The notes beneath the pieces were generated by a model. The model did no database searches, had not been told where the DNA came from, and worked only from the letters and a program-made list of their open reading frames with translations. Shown one piece after another: positions 47,968 to 57,096 of a stretch of DNA of 64,000 nt. The stretch spans positions 558,001-622,000 of the forward strand of contig CAVXKT010000003.1 in the NCBI GenBank assembly GCA_963762525.1. The letters run 5' to 3'. The position numbers and the translations under genes are program-made. Numbering within the stretch: the stretch's first letter is position 1; each line of letters opens with the position of its first letter. This stretch comes from DATFDN01 sp963762525 (lineage in GTDB: Bacteria > Pseudomonadota > Alphaproteobacteria > Acetobacterales > Acetobacteraceae).

Positions 47968-48483
47968 ATGATATCTGGCGTCGATCCCAAGTCCTCGATA
48001 GCCGGGGGGCGGCCGCGCGGCATGTTCGATGGCGATGAACCGCGAACCCTGATGCCCGAGCTCGTCCTGACCGACACGCCGCAAGCCCGGGATCGCGAGG
48101 CGATCGTGGCCGGGTTGGTGGCATATAACCGCGTCAATCGCATCGCCAACGATTGGCGACCGATCGCCGTTCTGATTAAGGAGGGCGACCGCACCATCGG
48201 GGGCCTGAGCGGCTGGACGATGTGGGGATGGATGTTCGTGGAATTGCTGTTCATCCCCGGCATTCATCGCGGGCGAGGGCTCGGCACGCGCATCCTGGCG
48301 CAAGCCGAGGAGGAGGCGTGGCGGCGCGGTTGCCACAGCGCGCTGCTCGACACGCATACCTGGCAGGCGCGGCCGTTCTACGAAAAGCAGGGCTGGGAGG
48401 TCTTCGGCGAGCTGGCCGATTACCCGACCGGGCAGACGCGGTTCTATCTGCGCAAGCGGCTCGGCCTTCACCCGGCGCGGTGA
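47968..48483 (+). CDS. GNAT family N-acetyltransferase
   Basis: 171 aa. The acetyl-CoA loop lies in VELLFIPGIHRGRGLGTRIL (motif A with RGRGLG) and motif B in ALLDTHTWQARPFYEKQGWE, then VFGELADYPTG. The aminoterminal part (VAGLVAYNRVNRIANDWRPI) is the usual first helix. The start is uncertain: ATG 47968, or ATG 48022 nearer the fold; TTG 47956 is also open. Substrate is unknown. It is convergent with recJ. Confidence 0.83.
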   Translation: MISGVDPKSSIAGGRPRGMFDGDEPRTLMPELVLTDTPQARDREAIVAGLVAYNRVNRIANDWRPIAVLIKEGDRTIGGLSGWTMWGWMFVELLFIPGIHRGRGLGTRILAQAEEEAWRRGCHSALLDTHTWQARPFYEKQGWEVFGELADYPTGQTRFYLRKRLGLHPAR

Positions 48484-48545
48484 GCAGGCTCGACCGGCAC
48501 CAAATCGGCGACGCGCAGGCACGTTTTCGGCATCACCCACACCCC

Positions 48546-50331
48546 TCAAGCCGCGGGCGCGGCGTCGAGGACGGCGAAGCCGGGGCTGGTGGTGCCGTTC
48601 CACTCCTCGGCGCGCAGATGTCCCGCCAGATGCAATAGCGGGCCACGCGTCAGCAGCGCCTCGCACAAGGCCCCCTCGCGGGCGCGGAACAGCATCGCTT
48701 TCAGGCGCACTCCGCCGCCTTCGCCTTCCAAAAAGGCTCGGATCGTCGTGCCCTCCCGGCCGACGCGGTCGGCACGCATCACCCGGGCGTGACGCAGCAC
48801 GAACACCGGCTCCTCATTACCGGCGCCGAATGGCGCCAGCCGAGCGATATGGGCGGCCAGGTCCAAGGTCGCGCCCGGCACCGCAAGCGTTCCCTCGATT
48901 CCCAAATCGGCCGCTTCCGGCAGCTCCGCCGCGTGCGCGAGGCGTTCGTTGAGGAAATCGTGGAACGCGGCGATCCGCGTGCCGGGGAGCGAAAAGCCGG
49001 CCGCCATCGCATGACCGCCGCCGGTTGCGAGCAAGCCGGAGCGCCGCGCGGCGATGACCGCGGCGCCCAGATCGACCCCGGACACCGATCGCCCCGATCC
49101 CTTGGCCATTCCTTCGGCGAGCCCGGCGACACAGGCGGGGCGGTTAAAGCGTGCCTTGATCCGCCCGGCGATGATACCGACCACGCCGGGGTGCCACGCC
49201 TCGCCATGCACCAGCAGGGCGGCATGTCCGGCATCCGCTTGCGCCTGCGCTTGCATGAACGCAGCCTCCAGGATGTCGGCCTCGACCTCCTGGCGCTGTC
49301 GGTTCACCTCGTCGAGGCGCCGGGCGAGTTCGGCCGCCTCCTCGGTGTCCTCGGTCAGCAGCAGTTGCAGCCCCAGGCTGGAGTCGCTGATCCGCCCGGC
49401 GGCATTGATGCGCGGCCCCAGGCCGAAGCCGCAGGTCATCGCAGTGAGTTGCTCCTTCGCTTGCGTGACCGCGAGCAGCGCGGCAATTCCCGGCCGCTCT
49501 CGCCGCGCCATGACCTTGAGGCCCTGACACACCAGCGCCCGGTTGAGCCCGGTCAGCGGCATCACGTCGCACACCGTCGCCAGCGCCACCAGATCGAGCA
49601 GTCCCATCAGATCCGGCTCCGGCGTGGCGGCGAAGAAGCCGCGCCGGCGCAGCGTCCGCGTCGTCGCCACCACGGCCAGGAACGTGACCGCGGCGGCGCA
49701 CAGCGATCGCAGACCCGACGTATCGTCGGGTCGGTTTGGATTGACGGTGGCGAGCACGGGCGGAATGGCGTCGGAGGTGTGGTGATCGAGCACGATCACG
49801 TCAGCACCCGCGACGCTCAGGATATCGCCGGCCGCGGTGCCGCAATCGACGCACACGATCAGGCTCGCGCGCGCCTCCACCAGCGCCTGCAGGGCGGCGG
49901 CATTGGGGCCATAGCCTTCGGTGAGGCGATTGGGGACGTAGGAATGCACGGCGCAGCCGAGGCCGCGCAAAAAGCTCACCATCACTGCGCCGGCGCAGGC
50001 GCCGTCCACATCGTAGTCGCCGAACACGCCCACCGTCTCGGCACCGAGCACCGCCTCGGCCAATCGCGCGGCGGCGGCGTCCATGTCGGTGAGGAGAGAC
50101 GGGTCGGGCAACAGCGCGCGCAGGGTCGGTTCCAGGAAATTCGCGCAGCCGTCGATGTCGATACCGCGCGCGGCGAGCAGGCGAGCGACGATCTTCCGGC
50201 AACCCGACGCGCTGCGCGATGCCGAACGCCATCCGGTCCTCGCCCATCCGCCACACCCAGCGCCGCCCCGACAGGCTGCGGGTAACGCCCAGGGCCGCCG
50301 GGAAATCGGCCGCGATCAGGTCGGCACCCAC
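48546..50331 (-). CDS. recJ: Single-stranded-DNA-specific exonuclease RecJ, frameshifted near its N-terminus
   Basis: 5'-3' ssDNA exonuclease for recombination and mismatch repair. The first frame from GTG 50331 reads RSLSGRRWVWRM and GIAQRVGLPE. From about 50200 the main frame continues: KIVARLLAARGIDIDGCANF, VFGDYDVDGACAGAVMVSFL (DHH motif I), VIVLDHHTSD (DHH), the DHHA1 GRSVSGVDLGAAVIAARRSG with ATGGGHAMAAGFSLP, and the OB-fold C-terminus (LAPFGAGNEEPVFVL). One extra base near 50200 explains the split. Its start overlaps glpX by 16 bases, the usual glpX-recJ arrangement in alphaproteobacteria, though the hom gene often found upstream is absent. Confidence 0.92.
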
Positions 50332-51305
50332 GTCTTGGTCGCGAAGTTATGATGCGCTTCGATGAAGCGTAGCGTGCCCGACTTGCTGCGCATGACCACC
50401 GAGTGGGTGACGGCGCCGGCGCCGAAGCGGCGGACGCCGCGCAGCATCGCCCCCGAGGTGACGCCGGTGGCGGCGAACATCACGTCGCCGCGGGCCATCT
50501 CGGTCACCGTGTATTTGTGGTTCGGATCGGCGACCCCCATGGTCTTCGCGCGCGCGATCTGTTCCTCGTTCTCGTAAAGCAGCCTTCCTTGCATCTGGCC
50601 GCCCGTGCAACGCAGGGCGGCGGCGGCGAGTACGCCCTCGGGCGCGCCGCCCGAGCCCATGTAGATGTCGATCTCCGCATCCGGCATCGCGGTGGCGATC
50701 ACTCCGGCCACGTCGCCGTCGCTGATGAGCAGGACGCGGGCACCGACGGCGCGGCACTGCGCGATTTTTCCCTTATGGCGATCGCGGTCGAGGATGCAGG
50801 CGACGAGGTCGGAAATGTCGCGGCGCTTGGCGCGCGCAAGTTCGCGCAAATTCTCGGATACGGGCGCGTCGAGGTCCACGACATGATCGGGCAAGCCGCC
50901 GCCGACCGCGATCTTGTCCATGTAGATGTCGGGCGCGTGCAGGAAGCCGCCCTTCTCGGCCATGGCGACCGTGGCGATGGCGTTCGGTCCGCCCTTGGCG
51001 GTGAGCGTCGTGCCCTCCAGCGGATCGACGGCGATGTCCATCTCCGGCCCGCCCTGGCCGACCTTCTCGCCGATGAAAAGCATCGGCGCCTCGTCCATCT
51101 CGCCCTCGCCGATGACCACCGTGCCGGCAATGCCGACCTGGTCGAAGGCCTTACGCATCGCCTCCACGGCGGCGCCGTCGGCCTCGTTCTTCTGTCCGAG
51201 CCCGATCCAACGCGAAGCGGCCAGCGCCGCCGATTCGGTGACCCGAACGAGCTCAAGAGCCAGATTGCGATCCGTCACCTCCCCGGGGCGGCGCGGGGTG
51301 TCCAT
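50316..51305 (-). CDS. glpX: Class II fructose-1,6-bisphosphatase
   Basis: 329 aa, complete. RNLALELVRVTESAALAASR, GIAGTVVIGEGEMDEAPMLF, DIAVDPLEGTTLTAKGGPNA, and MDKIAVGGGLPDHVVDLDAP, then EIDIYMGSGGAPEGVLAAAA, are the conserved blocks. Metal is held by the acidic residues of the GEGEMDEAP and DPLEGTT motifs. It dephosphorylates fructose 1,6-bisphosphate in gluconeogenesis. Its end overlaps the recJ start. Confidence 0.95.
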   Translation of the reverse strand: MDTPRRPGEVTDRNLALELVRVTESAALAASRWIGLGQKNEADGAAVEAMRKAFDQVGIAGTVVIGEGEMDEAPMLFIGEKVGQGGPEMDIAVDPLEGTTLTAKGGPNAIATVAMAEKGGFLHAPDIYMDKIAVGGGLPDHVVDLDAPVSENLRELARAKRRDISDLVACILDRDRHKGKIAQCRAVGARVLLISDGDVAGVIATAMPDAEIDIYMGSGGAPEGVLAAAALRCTGGQMQGRLLYENEEQIARAKTMGVADPNHKYTVTEMARGDVMFAATGVTSGAMLRGVRRFGAGAVTHSVVMRSKSGTLRFIEAHHNFATKTWVPT

Positions 51306-51402
51306 GGCGATATCCTCCGAGTCGAACGGGATTTTCCTACCATGGCCGGCCGGGGGGCAAGGAATACCGGAAGCCGCACCAGTCCAAAACGGGCGCTTGG
51401 GG

Positions 51403-52374
51403 TCAGCCCTCCAGCCCGCGCAGGAACTTGAGCAATGCCGCGTTCACCTCCGCCGGGCGTTCCTGCTGGATCCAATGTCCGGCGCCCTCGATCAGCACGG
51501 TGCCGCGCAGATCGGGGACGTGCGCAGCCATCGTCTCCACGGCCCCGGCGCCGATCGGCGAGCGCAGGACGGGATCAGCGGTCCCGGCGATGAACAGCGC
51601 CGGGAGCGAAACCGTGGCCCCGTGCAGGCAGGCGAGCAGTTCCCAATTGCGGTCGATATTACGGTAATAGTTCAGCCCGCCGCGAAAGCCGGAGCGGCGG
51701 AATGCCGCGGTCATCACCTCGAGGTCGGCGTCGGTCAGCCACGCCGGCAGGATCGGCGGGTCGATGGTGCGGGTCAGGAACCCGCCGCCCGGAGGAATGC
51801 CGAGCGACATGCCCTCGCGCCGCGGCGCATCGCCCGAGCCGGTGTAGAGGAGGCGCCGCAAGGTCGCGGCCGGGTCGCGCTCGAACTCGGACTCGGCGAC
51901 GCCGGGCTCCTGAAAGTAGAACCAGTAGAAACGATCGAGCCCGGCCCGATGCAGAGCTTCCAGCGGCGCTACCGGGCCGCGCGGGCGAAACGGCACGCTG
52001 AGCGCGGCGACGGCGCTGAACAGGTCGGGGCGCAACAGCGCCGCCGTCCAGGCGATGCTGGCGCCCCAGTCATGGCCGACGATCGCCGCCCGGCTCTCGC
52101 CCAGCTCGGCAACCAGCGCCACCAGATCGCCCACCAGGTGCAGCACGGTGTAGGCACCGATCTCGGCCGGGGCGTCGCTATGGCCGAAGCCGCGCAGGTC
52201 GGGGGCGGCGACCCGGAAACCGGCAGCGGCGAGGGCGGGAATTTGGTGGCGCCAGGAATGGGACAGCTCCGGCCAGCCATGGCACAGTAGAACCAGCGGC
52301 CCCTCGCCCTGCAGAGCCACGCGCAGGCGAACGCCGTTCACGGTCATTTTCTGGTGTCGCAAGCCGCTCGTCAT
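51403..52374 (-). CDS. Alpha/beta hydrolase, epoxide hydrolase-like
   Basis: 323 aa from ATG 52374. The oxyanion motif is LVLLCHGWPELSHSWRHQIP, the nucleophile Asp is in AAIVGHDWGASIAWTAALLR, and the catalytic His is in VLIEGAGHWIQQERPAEVNA. The cap residues YWFYFQEPG match soluble epoxide hydrolases. Nucleophile Asp and cap favour epoxide hydrolase over esterase, but the substrate is not known. The frame further upstream is not conserved. It is divergent from the ABC importer gene by about 200 bases. Confidence 0.87.
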   Translation of the reverse strand: MTSGLRHQKMTVNGVRLRVALQGEGPLVLLCHGWPELSHSWRHQIPALAAAGFRVAAPDLRGFGHSDAPAEIGAYTVLHLVGDLVALVAELGESRAAIVGHDWGASIAWTAALLRPDLFSAVAALSVPFRPRGPVAPLEALHRAGLDRFYWFYFQEPGVAESEFERDPAATLRRLLYTGSGDAPRREGMSLGIPPGGGFLTRTIDPPILPAWLTDADLEVMTAAFRRSGFRGGLNYYRNIDRNWELLACLHGATVSLPALFIAGTADPVLRSPIGAGAVETMAAHVPDLRGTVLIEGAGHWIQQERPAEVNAALLKFLRGLEG

Positions 52375-52573
52375 CGCCACCCCTCCGCACCGGCAACGCA
52401 CCCGCCGGCCGAGACTCAGGCGGCGGGAACATCGGGCACTCCAGTTTGCCCGTATGGTATCTCTCCCGCCACCCGGTCAATTTCCGGCGTGCTGGCGCCG
52501 GCGGGGCGGTTACGCTAGACAAGCGTCAAACAAGCATGATCGCGGCGTCCGCGATCGAACGGGGGCTGACGGG

Positions 52574-54166
52574 ATGAGGCGTCGCGATTTTCTGCGCAGC
52601 AGCGCCGTCCTGGCGGCCTCCGGCAGCTTGGCGCTGCCGCACATCGCTCGCGGGGCCGAAAATCGTGTTCTGCGCTTCGTCCCGCAAGCCAATCTGGCCA
52701 ATCTCGATCCGATCTGGACCACGCTCTATGTGGTTCGCAACGCCAGCTTGCTCTTTTTCGACACGCTCTACGGCGTCGACAGCAATTTCACGCCGCGCGC
52801 GCAGATGGCGGAGGGCCACGAGGTTTCGGCCGATGGTCTTACCTATACCTTCACGCTCCGGCCGGGGTTGAAATGGCACGATAACGAGAAGGTGCGCGCC
52901 CGTGACTGCACGGCGAGCCTCAGTCGCTGGATGGTGCGCGACAATATGGGGCAGATGATCAGGGCGCGGCTGGCGGAGATCGCGCCGATCGACGATCGCC
53001 GCTTCCGCATCAGGTTGAACCGGCCGTTCCCCAAGCTGATCTACGCCTTGGGCAAACTGGGAACGCCGATCGCCTTCATGATGCCGGAACGCATCGCCGA
53101 TACCGATCCGTTCAAGCCCATTACCGACTATATCGGTTCCGGCCCCTTCCGCTTCCGCCGCGACCAATGGGTGCCCGGCGCCTCGGCCGCCTTCGATCGC
53201 TTCGAGGAATACGTGCCGCGTCAGGAGGCGCCGAGCTGGCTCGCCGGCGGCACTGTCGTGCATTTCGATCGCGTGGAGTGGCGCATCATCCCCGACGCCG
53301 CCACCGCATCGGCGGCATTGCAGAACAACGAGATCGACTGGTGGGAAACGGCGAGCGCCGATCTGGCGCCGATCCTGCGCGCCAACCCCGCGCTGAACCT
53401 CGATGTCGCCGATCCGCTGGGCAATATCGGCGATTTCCGCATGAACCATCTCTATCCGCCGTTCAATGACCAACGGGTACGGCTGGCGGCGCTGATCGGC
53501 GCGAACCAGGCCGACTACATGCAGGCGATCACGGGCACCGATCCTGAGCTGTGGAAGACCTCGGCCAGCTTTCTCACCCCCGGCACGCCGCTCTACACCG
53601 AGGCGGGAGGCGACGATCTCAAGCGACACGACATCGAAGCCGCGCGTAAGCTGATCGCCGACGCCGGACATCGGGGAACCAAGGTCAACATGATCGTCGG
53701 CACCGACGTGCCGATCGCCAAAGCGCAAGGCGACGTGACCGCCGACATGCTGACCAAGATCGGACTCAACGTCGATTACGTGAACACCGACTGGGGCACG
53801 GTTGGCGCGCGGAGGGCGCAGAAGAAGCCGCCCGCCGAGGGCGGGTGGAACATCTTCTTCACCTGGCACGCTGGTGTCGATTGCACCACGCCGGGCGCCA
53901 ACCCGGCGTTCTTCGCCAATGGCGACAAGGCGTGGTTCGGCTGGCCGACATCGCCCGAGGTGCAGGGCACGATCGACGCCTGGTTCGACGCCCCCGATCT
54001 CGCCGCGGAGCAAAAGGTGGCGCGCGACTTCAACAAGGCGTCGATGGATTTCGTGACCTTCGTGCCGACCGGGTTCTTCAAGGGCTACCAGGGCTGGCGC
54101 AAGTCGCTGTCGGGCGTGCAGGCCGCGCCCTTCCCCGTCGTCTGGGGGGTGGAGAAGAAGAGCTGA
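52574..54166 (+). CDS. Peptide/nickel-type ABC transporter substrate-binding protein (family 5)
   Basis: 530 aa. Twin-arginine signal RRRDFLRSSAVLAASGSLAL, cleaved after ALPHIARGA. The family 5 signature region is LFFDTLYGVDSNFTPRAQMA, then EGHEVSADGLTYTFTLRPGL and KWHDNEKV. It is the periplasmic binding component and opens the five-gene importer operon. Ligand identity (dipeptide, opine, glutathione or other) cannot be read from the sequence. The start ATG 52574 follows GACGGG and places the twin-arginine at residues 2-4. Its stop overlaps the first permease start (TGATG). Confidence 0.93.
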   Translation: MRRRDFLRSSAVLAASGSLALPHIARGAENRVLRFVPQANLANLDPIWTTLYVVRNASLLFFDTLYGVDSNFTPRAQMAEGHEVSADGLTYTFTLRPGLKWHDNEKVRARDCTASLSRWMVRDNMGQMIRARLAEIAPIDDRRFRIRLNRPFPKLIYALGKLGTPIAFMMPERIADTDPFKPITDYIGSGPFRFRRDQWVPGASAAFDRFEEYVPRQEAPSWLAGGTVVHFDRVEWRIIPDAATASAALQNNEIDWWETASADLAPILRANPALNLDVADPLGNIGDFRMNHLYPPFNDQRVRLAALIGANQADYMQAITGTDPELWKTSASFLTPGTPLYTEAGGDDLKRHDIEAARKLIADAGHRGTKVNMIVGTDVPIAKAQGDVTADMLTKIGLNVDYVNTDWGTVGARRAQKKPPAEGGWNIFFTWHAGVDCTTPGANPAFFANGDKAWFGWPTSPEVQGTIDAWFDAPDLAAEQKVARDFNKASMDFVTFVPTGFFKGYQGWRKSLSGVQAAPFPVVWGVEKKS

Positions 54167-55107
54167 TGCTCGGTTACGTCTCCCGCCGCATCGCCGCCAC
54201 CATCCCGGTGATGCTGTTCGTCGCTTTCTTCATCTTCAGCCTGCTCTATCTGGCACCCGGCGATCCGGCGGCGATCATCGCCGGCGACCAGGCGAGCCCG
54301 GCCGACATCATCCGCATCCGCGCCTCGCTGGGGCTCGACCGGCCGTTCGTGGTGCGCTTCGGCGATTGGCTGTGGCAAGTGCTGCACGGCAATTTGGGAC
54401 TGTCGATCTTCACCAACCTGCCGGTCAGCCAGATGATCGGCCAGCGCATCGAGCCCACCCTGTCGCTGATGATCCTGACCACAATCATCGCGGTGGTGAT
54501 CGCCGTGCCGCTCGGCGTGCTGGCGGCGTGGAAGCAGGGCTCGCTGCTGGATCGCACGGTGATGGGTCTCGCCGTGCTCGGCTTCTCGGTCCCGGTGTTC
54601 GTGGTCGGCTACGTGCTCGCCTATCTGTTCGCGCTGAAGGCCGGCTGGCTGCCGGTGCAGGGCTTCACGCCGATCGCGCGCGGGCTGTGGCCGTTCCTGC
54701 GCACGCTGATCCTGCCTGCGGTGGCGCTCGGGCTGATCTATGTCGCTCTGATCGCGCGCATCACGCGGGCGACGATGCTGGAGGTGCTGAGCCAGGACTA
54801 TGTGCGCACGGCGCGCGCCAAGGGCGTCGGCAGCCGCCAGGTGCTGTTCGTTCACGCGCTGAAGAACGCCGCCGTGCCGATCGTGACCGTGATCGGAAAC
54901 GGCGTCGCCCTGCTGATCGGCGGCGCGGTGGTGACCGAGACGGTGTTCGCCATTCCGGGGCTCGGGCGGCTGACCGTGGATGCGATTCTGCGGCGCGACT
55001 ACCCCGTTATTCAGGGCGTCGTGCTGCTGTTCAGCATCACCTACGTGCTGGTGAATTTGGCGGTCGATCTTCTTTACACCGTGTTCGATCCGAGGATCCG
55101 CTATTGA
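54166..55107 (+). CDS. ABC transporter permease, DppB-type
   Basis: 313 aa, six predicted helices. Start LGYVSRRIAATIPVMLFVAF. The conserved first periplasmic loop is YLAPGDPAAIIAGDQASPAD, and the EAA motif is in LSQDYVRTARAKGVGSRQVL. The long C-terminal LTVDAILRRDYPVIQGVVLL is typical of DppB. The permease pairs with the DppC-type protein encoded next. ATG overlaps the preceding stop by 1 base; the open frame further upstream is a shadow. Confidence 0.95.
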   Translation: MLGYVSRRIAATIPVMLFVAFFIFSLLYLAPGDPAAIIAGDQASPADIIRIRASLGLDRPFVVRFGDWLWQVLHGNLGLSIFTNLPVSQMIGQRIEPTLSLMILTTIIAVVIAVPLGVLAAWKQGSLLDRTVMGLAVLGFSVPVFVVGYVLAYLFALKAGWLPVQGFTPIARGLWPFLRTLILPAVALGLIYVALIARITRATMLEVLSQDYVRTARAKGVGSRQVLFVHALKNAAVPIVTVIGNGVALLIGGAVVTETVFAIPGLGRLTVDAILRRDYPVIQGVVLLFSITYVLVNLAVDLLYTVFDPRIRY

Positions 55108-55985
55108 GCAGCACCGCCTCACTGCCGGAGATCCTGCCGCCGCTGGTCCGGCGCGGCCGGCTGTGGGGAGCGGCCCGCCGCCACCCCACGATCGCGGCCG
55201 GCAGCGCGCTAATCGGGATCATGATCCTGATCGCGATCTTCGCGCCCTGGCTGAGCAGCTACGATCCGACCGCCATCGCGCCGGCGCAGCGCATCCGCGA
55301 CCCCTCGGCGGTGCATTGGTTCGGTACCGACATGCTGGGCCGCGACATCTACTCCCGCACCCTCTATGGCGCGCGCATCTCACTGACGGTGGGCTTTTCG
55401 GTGGCGATCCTGGCCTCTGCCGCCGGCACGCTGGTCGGCGTCGTGGCCGGCTTCGTACGCGCGCTCGACGGCATTCTGATGCGGGTGATGGACGGGATGA
55501 TGTCGGTGCCGCCGATCCTGCTCGCCATCGCGTTGATGGCGCTGACCCGGGCCTCGGTGCAGAATGTCATCATCTCCATCTCGATCACCGAATTTCCGCG
55601 CGTGGCGCGCCTGGTGCGCGGTATCGTGCTGAGCCTGCGCGAGCAGCCCTTCGTGGAGGCGGCGCTGGCGGCGGGCACCCGGCTGCCGGTCATCATCTGG
55701 CGCCACATCCTGCCCAACACCTTCGCCGCGCTGATGGTGCAGGCGACCTTCATCTGCGCCTCGGCGATGATTACCGAGGCCATTCTTTCCTTCATCGGTG
55801 CCGGCACGCCGCCGACCGTGCCGAGCTGGGGCAACATCATGGCCGAGGGCCGCGCGCTCTGGCAGATCAAGCCGTTTATCGTGTTCTTCCCGGCGGTGTT
55901 TCTCTCGGTCACGGTTCTCGCCGTGAACTTGGTCGGCGACGGAATGCGCGACGCGCTCGATCCGCGGCTGGCCAAGCGGCTCTGA
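55104..55985 (+). CDS. ABC transporter permease, DppC-type
   Basis: 293 aa with a TTG start overlapping the previous stop by 4 bases. It contains the N-terminal helix AAGSALIGIMILIAIFAPWL, then HWFGTDMLGRDIYSRTLYGA, the family motif of DppC. The EAA loop is EAALAAGTRLPVIIWRHILP, and the C-terminus is IVFFPAVFLSVTVLAVNLVG, then DGMRDALDPRLAK. Forms the channel with the DppB-type partner. Confidence 0.94.
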   Translation: MSSTASLPEILPPLVRRGRLWGAARRHPTIAAGSALIGIMILIAIFAPWLSSYDPTAIAPAQRIRDPSAVHWFGTDMLGRDIYSRTLYGARISLTVGFSVAILASAAGTLVGVVAGFVRALDGILMRVMDGMMSVPPILLAIALMALTRASVQNVIISISITEFPRVARLVRGIVLSLREQPFVEAALAAGTRLPVIIWRHILPNTFAALMVQATFICASAMITEAILSFIGAGTPPTVPSWGNIMAEGRALWQIKPFIVFFPAVFLSVTVLAVNLVGDGMRDALDPRLAKRL

Positions 55986-55988
55986 ACA

Positions 55989-57089
55989 ATGGCGCTGCTT
56001 GAAGTCACCGGTCTGCGAACGCACTTCGGCACTCCCGACGGCGTGGTGCGTGCCGTCGATGGGGTGTCGTTCAGCGTCGAACCCGGCGAGACGGTGGCGA
56101 TCGTGGGCGAATCCGGGTGCGGCAAGTCCGTCACCTCGCTGTCGATCCTGCGCCTGATCCCGGAGCCGCCGGGGCGCGTCGCCGGATCGGTCCGCTTCGC
56201 GGGGCGCGAGCTGCTGACGCTGCCGGAAGCGGAGATGCGCCGCATCCGCGGCAACGAGATCTCGATGATCTTCCAGGAGCCGATGACCAGCCTCAATCCG
56301 GTTCTGAACATCGGCCGGCAGATCGGTGAGACGGTGCGGCTGCATCAGCGCGTGTCGGCGCGCGCCGCGGAGGCGAAGGCTGTCGAGATGCTGTCGATCG
56401 TCGGCATCCCGGAAGCCGCGCGGCGGGTGCGCGAATATCCGCATCAGCTCTCGGGCGGGATGCGCCAGCGGGTGATGATCGCGATGGCGCTCGCCTGCAA
56501 CCCGAAGCTGCTGATCGCCGATGAGCCGACCACGGCGCTCGACGTCACCATCCAGGCGCAGATCCTCGACTTGATGCGCGATCTGAAGCCACGACTGGGC
56601 TCGGCGATCATGCTGATCACGCATGATCTGGGCGTGGTCGCCGAGATGGCGCAGCGGGTGGTGGTGATGTACGCCGGCCGCAAGATCGAGGAGGGCGCGG
56701 TTGATGCGATCTTCGCCCGCCCGCTGCATCCCTACACGCAAGGACTGCTCGGCGCCGTGCCCAAGCTCGGCAGTTCGGTGGCGGGGGAGGGCAGGGGGCG
56801 GCTGACCGAGATCGCCGGGCTGGTGCCGTCGCTTCGCACCCCCATCGTCGGCTGCGCCTTCGCCGGACGATGTCCGAAGGTGAGCGAGATTTGCCGGGTG
56901 GTGAGCCCGGAGATGGCGGAGCGGGCTCCGGGCCACGCGGCGGCATGTCACCACGCCGGCCCTCACCCGGCTCGCTTGCGCGAGCCGACCTCTCCCGCGA
57001 GCGGGAGAGGTGATACAACGGAGATGCGCGTAATCTCACCTCTCCCGCTCGCGGGAGAGGTCGCCGCGCCGCTTCGGCGCGGCGGGTGA
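55989..57089 (+). CDS. ABC transporter ATP-binding protein, DppD-type, with a repeat-derived C-terminus
   Basis: 366 aa. Walker A is GESGCGKSVTSLSIL, the Q-loop MIFQEPMTSLNP, the signature HQLSGGMRQRVMIAMAL, Walker B LLIADEPTTALD and the H-loop LITHDLGVVAEMAQ. The oligopeptide-specific C-terminal domain (CAFAGRCPKVSEICRVVSPE) ends near residue 325. The last 40 codons or so (ARLREPTSPASGRGDTTEMR, then VISPLPLAGEVAAPLRRGG) are encoded by a composite palindromic repeat at 56960-57092. The gene therefore ends in repeat DNA and probably had an earlier natural stop. It energises import with the DppF-type partner. Confidence 0.93.
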   Translation: MALLEVTGLRTHFGTPDGVVRAVDGVSFSVEPGETVAIVGESGCGKSVTSLSILRLIPEPPGRVAGSVRFAGRELLTLPEAEMRRIRGNEISMIFQEPMTSLNPVLNIGRQIGETVRLHQRVSARAAEAKAVEMLSIVGIPEAARRVREYPHQLSGGMRQRVMIAMALACNPKLLIADEPTTALDVTIQAQILDLMRDLKPRLGSAIMLITHDLGVVAEMAQRVVVMYAGRKIEEGAVDAIFARPLHPYTQGLLGAVPKLGSSVAGEGRGRLTEIAGLVPSLRTPIVGCAFAGRCPKVSEICRVVSPEMAERAPGHAAACHHAGPHPARLREPTSPASGRGDTTEMRVISPLPLAGEVAAPLRRGG

Positions 57090-57092
57090 GGG
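56960..57092 (+). repeat. Composite palindromic (REP-like) element inside the DppD 3' end
   Basis: The outer arms CCCTCACCCG (56960) and CGGGTGAGGG (57083) are reverse complements. Inside lie CGGCTCG/CGAGCCG, then two 22-bp perfect palindromes (56989-57010 and 57039-57060; arms CCTCTCCCGC or the variant with TC at the centre), then GCCGCGCC/GGCGCGGC. The element supplies the DppD stop and ends 4 bases before the next start. Such extragenic palindromes are repeated in many alphaproteobacterial genomes. Confidence 0.8.
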
Positions 57093-57096
57093 GCGC

